This document shows positions 5,430 to 5,666 of a stretch of 5,666 bases of DNA, one piece after another. Positions within the stretch are counted from its first letter, which is position 1; each line of letters starts with the position of its first letter. The stretch is from assembly GCA_016930735.1 (NCBI GenBank), contig JAFGGF010000045.1:1-5666 (forward strand). Reading direction: 5' to 3'. The notes beneath the pieces are model-generated. The model saw nothing but the letters and a program-made list of their open reading frames with translations. It had not been told where the DNA came from and ran no database searches. The translations under genes were made by a program, and so were the position numbers. Origin of the DNA: Prolixibacteraceae bacterium (GTDB taxonomy: Bacteria; Bacteroidota; Bacteroidia; Bacteroidales; Prolixibacteraceae).

Positions 5430-5460
5430 TATTGACAACCAATTTCTGAAATGGTTGCAA
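5430..5460 (-). promoter_or_regulatory. Predicted autoregulatory ECF promoter P1 of the sigma operon
   Basis: The minus strand carries TTGCAACC (5460-5453), 14 bases, then TTGTCAATA (5438-5430), identical in both boxes and in spacing to P2 at 3185-3215. Transcription should begin near 5423-5425, about 15 bases before the TTG start codon. No good housekeeping TAnnTTTG box is visible further upstream, so basal expression may also come from this site. Confidence 0.78.
5436..5457. promoter_or_regulatory. Imperfect palindrome overlapping the P1 spacer
   Basis: CAACCA-A-TTTC-T-GAAA-TGGTTG reads as inverted arms with one bulged A, and TTG/CAA extends it outward with another bulge. Part of the symmetry comes from the two promoter boxes themselves, but the inner CCA-TTTC/GAAA-TGG part is absent from P2. 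It could be an operator for a second regulator of the sigma gene, or coincidence. Confidence 0.3.
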
Positions 5461-5547
5461 TAAATTAAAATTACTAAATAATTATTATTAAATTTTAGAA
5501 CTAGTGTTTTACTATGGCTGAAGGAAAATCAAAAAATGAATGTTTTT

Positions 5548-5580
5548 TTTGGTTTTGAATTCAAACAAATATTATATTTG
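5548..5580 (+). promoter_or_regulatory. Housekeeping promoter of tRNA-His
   Basis: TTTG (5548-5551), 21 bases, then TATATTTG (5573-5580) matches the Bacteroidota primary sigma consensus TTTG/TAnnTTTG at all specified positions. The predicted start near 5587 is about 10 bases before the tRNA. The spacer contains a perfect 12-base palindrome, TTTGAATTCAAA (5554-5565), whose significance is unknown. Confidence 0.65.
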
Positions 5581-5596
5581 CACCGCTATTTTAAAT

Positions 5597-5666
5597 GGTG
5601 GTTGTAGCTCAGTTGGTTAGAGCACTGGATTGTGGTTCCAGGGGTCGTGGGTTCAAATCCCATCTA
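5597..5666 (+). tRNA. tRNA-His (anticodon GUG), 3' end cut by the window
   Basis: The cloverleaf can be folded by eye. The acceptor 5' strand is GTGGTTG (5598-5604) preceded by G at 5597, the genome-encoded G-1 identity base of histidine tRNAs. The D stem is GCTC/GAGC (5607-5610, 5620-5623). The anticodon stem is CTGGA/TCCAG with loop TTGTGGT and anticodon GTG at 5632-5634. The variable loop is GGGTC and the T arm is GTGGG-TTCAAAT-CCCAT (5647-5663). Only three bases of the 3' acceptor strand (CTA) are inside the window, so the discriminator and any CCA cannot be seen. Pairing 5603 with 5665 gives a U-U mismatch at positions 6-67. Confidence 0.95.

Noticed and set aside
5514..5558. Tiny 14-codon plus-strand frame (MAEGKSKNECFFWF) before tRNA-His
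   Set aside because: It overlaps the tRNA promoter, has no conserved features, and such frames are expected by chance in an intergenic region of this size.
5597..5666. tRNA-His as an attachment site for an integrated element
   Set aside because: No integrase, no duplicated tRNA 3' end and no mobile genes are in view; the 3' end itself is outside the window.

Overview
The window reads as a piece of a Bacteroidota chromosome, most likely from the Bacteroidales/Marinilabiliales side, though no 16S or other phylogenetic marker is present to fix this. Supporting signs are the AT-rich DNA, near absence of Shine-Dalgarno sequences, TAnnTTTG-type -7 boxes, signal peptides ending in ..AQ, an anti-sigma factor of the Bacteroidota 'E-F-hydrophobic-x-x-N-R-x-x-F-D' type, and a 'head GIN' (DUF2807) lipoprotein. 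No insertion sequence, phage gene or CRISPR array was seen.

Layout, left to right. 1-120 (minus): start of an EamA/DMT-type membrane transporter cut by the window edge; it was recovered by reading the reverse strand. 218-1087 (plus): a lipoprotein-like sugar isomerase/epimerase TIM-barrel protein, divergent from the transporter. 1108-1179: two hairpin terminators between convergent genes. 1206-5409 (minus): six genes in one direction, in transcription order ECF sigma factor (TTG start), membrane anti-sigma factor, secreted beta-strand-repeat protein of DUF4097-like character, head GIN lipoprotein with seven SGSG repeats, and two small outer-membrane beta-barrel-like proteins. 5597-5666 (plus): tRNA-His(GUG), truncated at the right edge, with its own promoter.

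The main discovery is regulatory. The same bipartite element, TTGCAACC, 14 bases, TTGTCAATA, occurs twice on the minus strand and I found it nowhere else in the window. One copy (5430-5460) lies just upstream of the ECF sigma gene and the other (3185-3215) just upstream of the head GIN gene. An AACC -35 core and a GTC -10 core 16 bases apart are what an ECF sigma promoter should look like. I infer that the sigma factor drives its own operon (sigma, anti-sigma, DUF4097-like protein) and a second operon (GIN lipoprotein and two barrel-like proteins). The six genes would then form one self-regulated envelope or surface module. Its inducing signal and biochemical function cannot be read from sequence.
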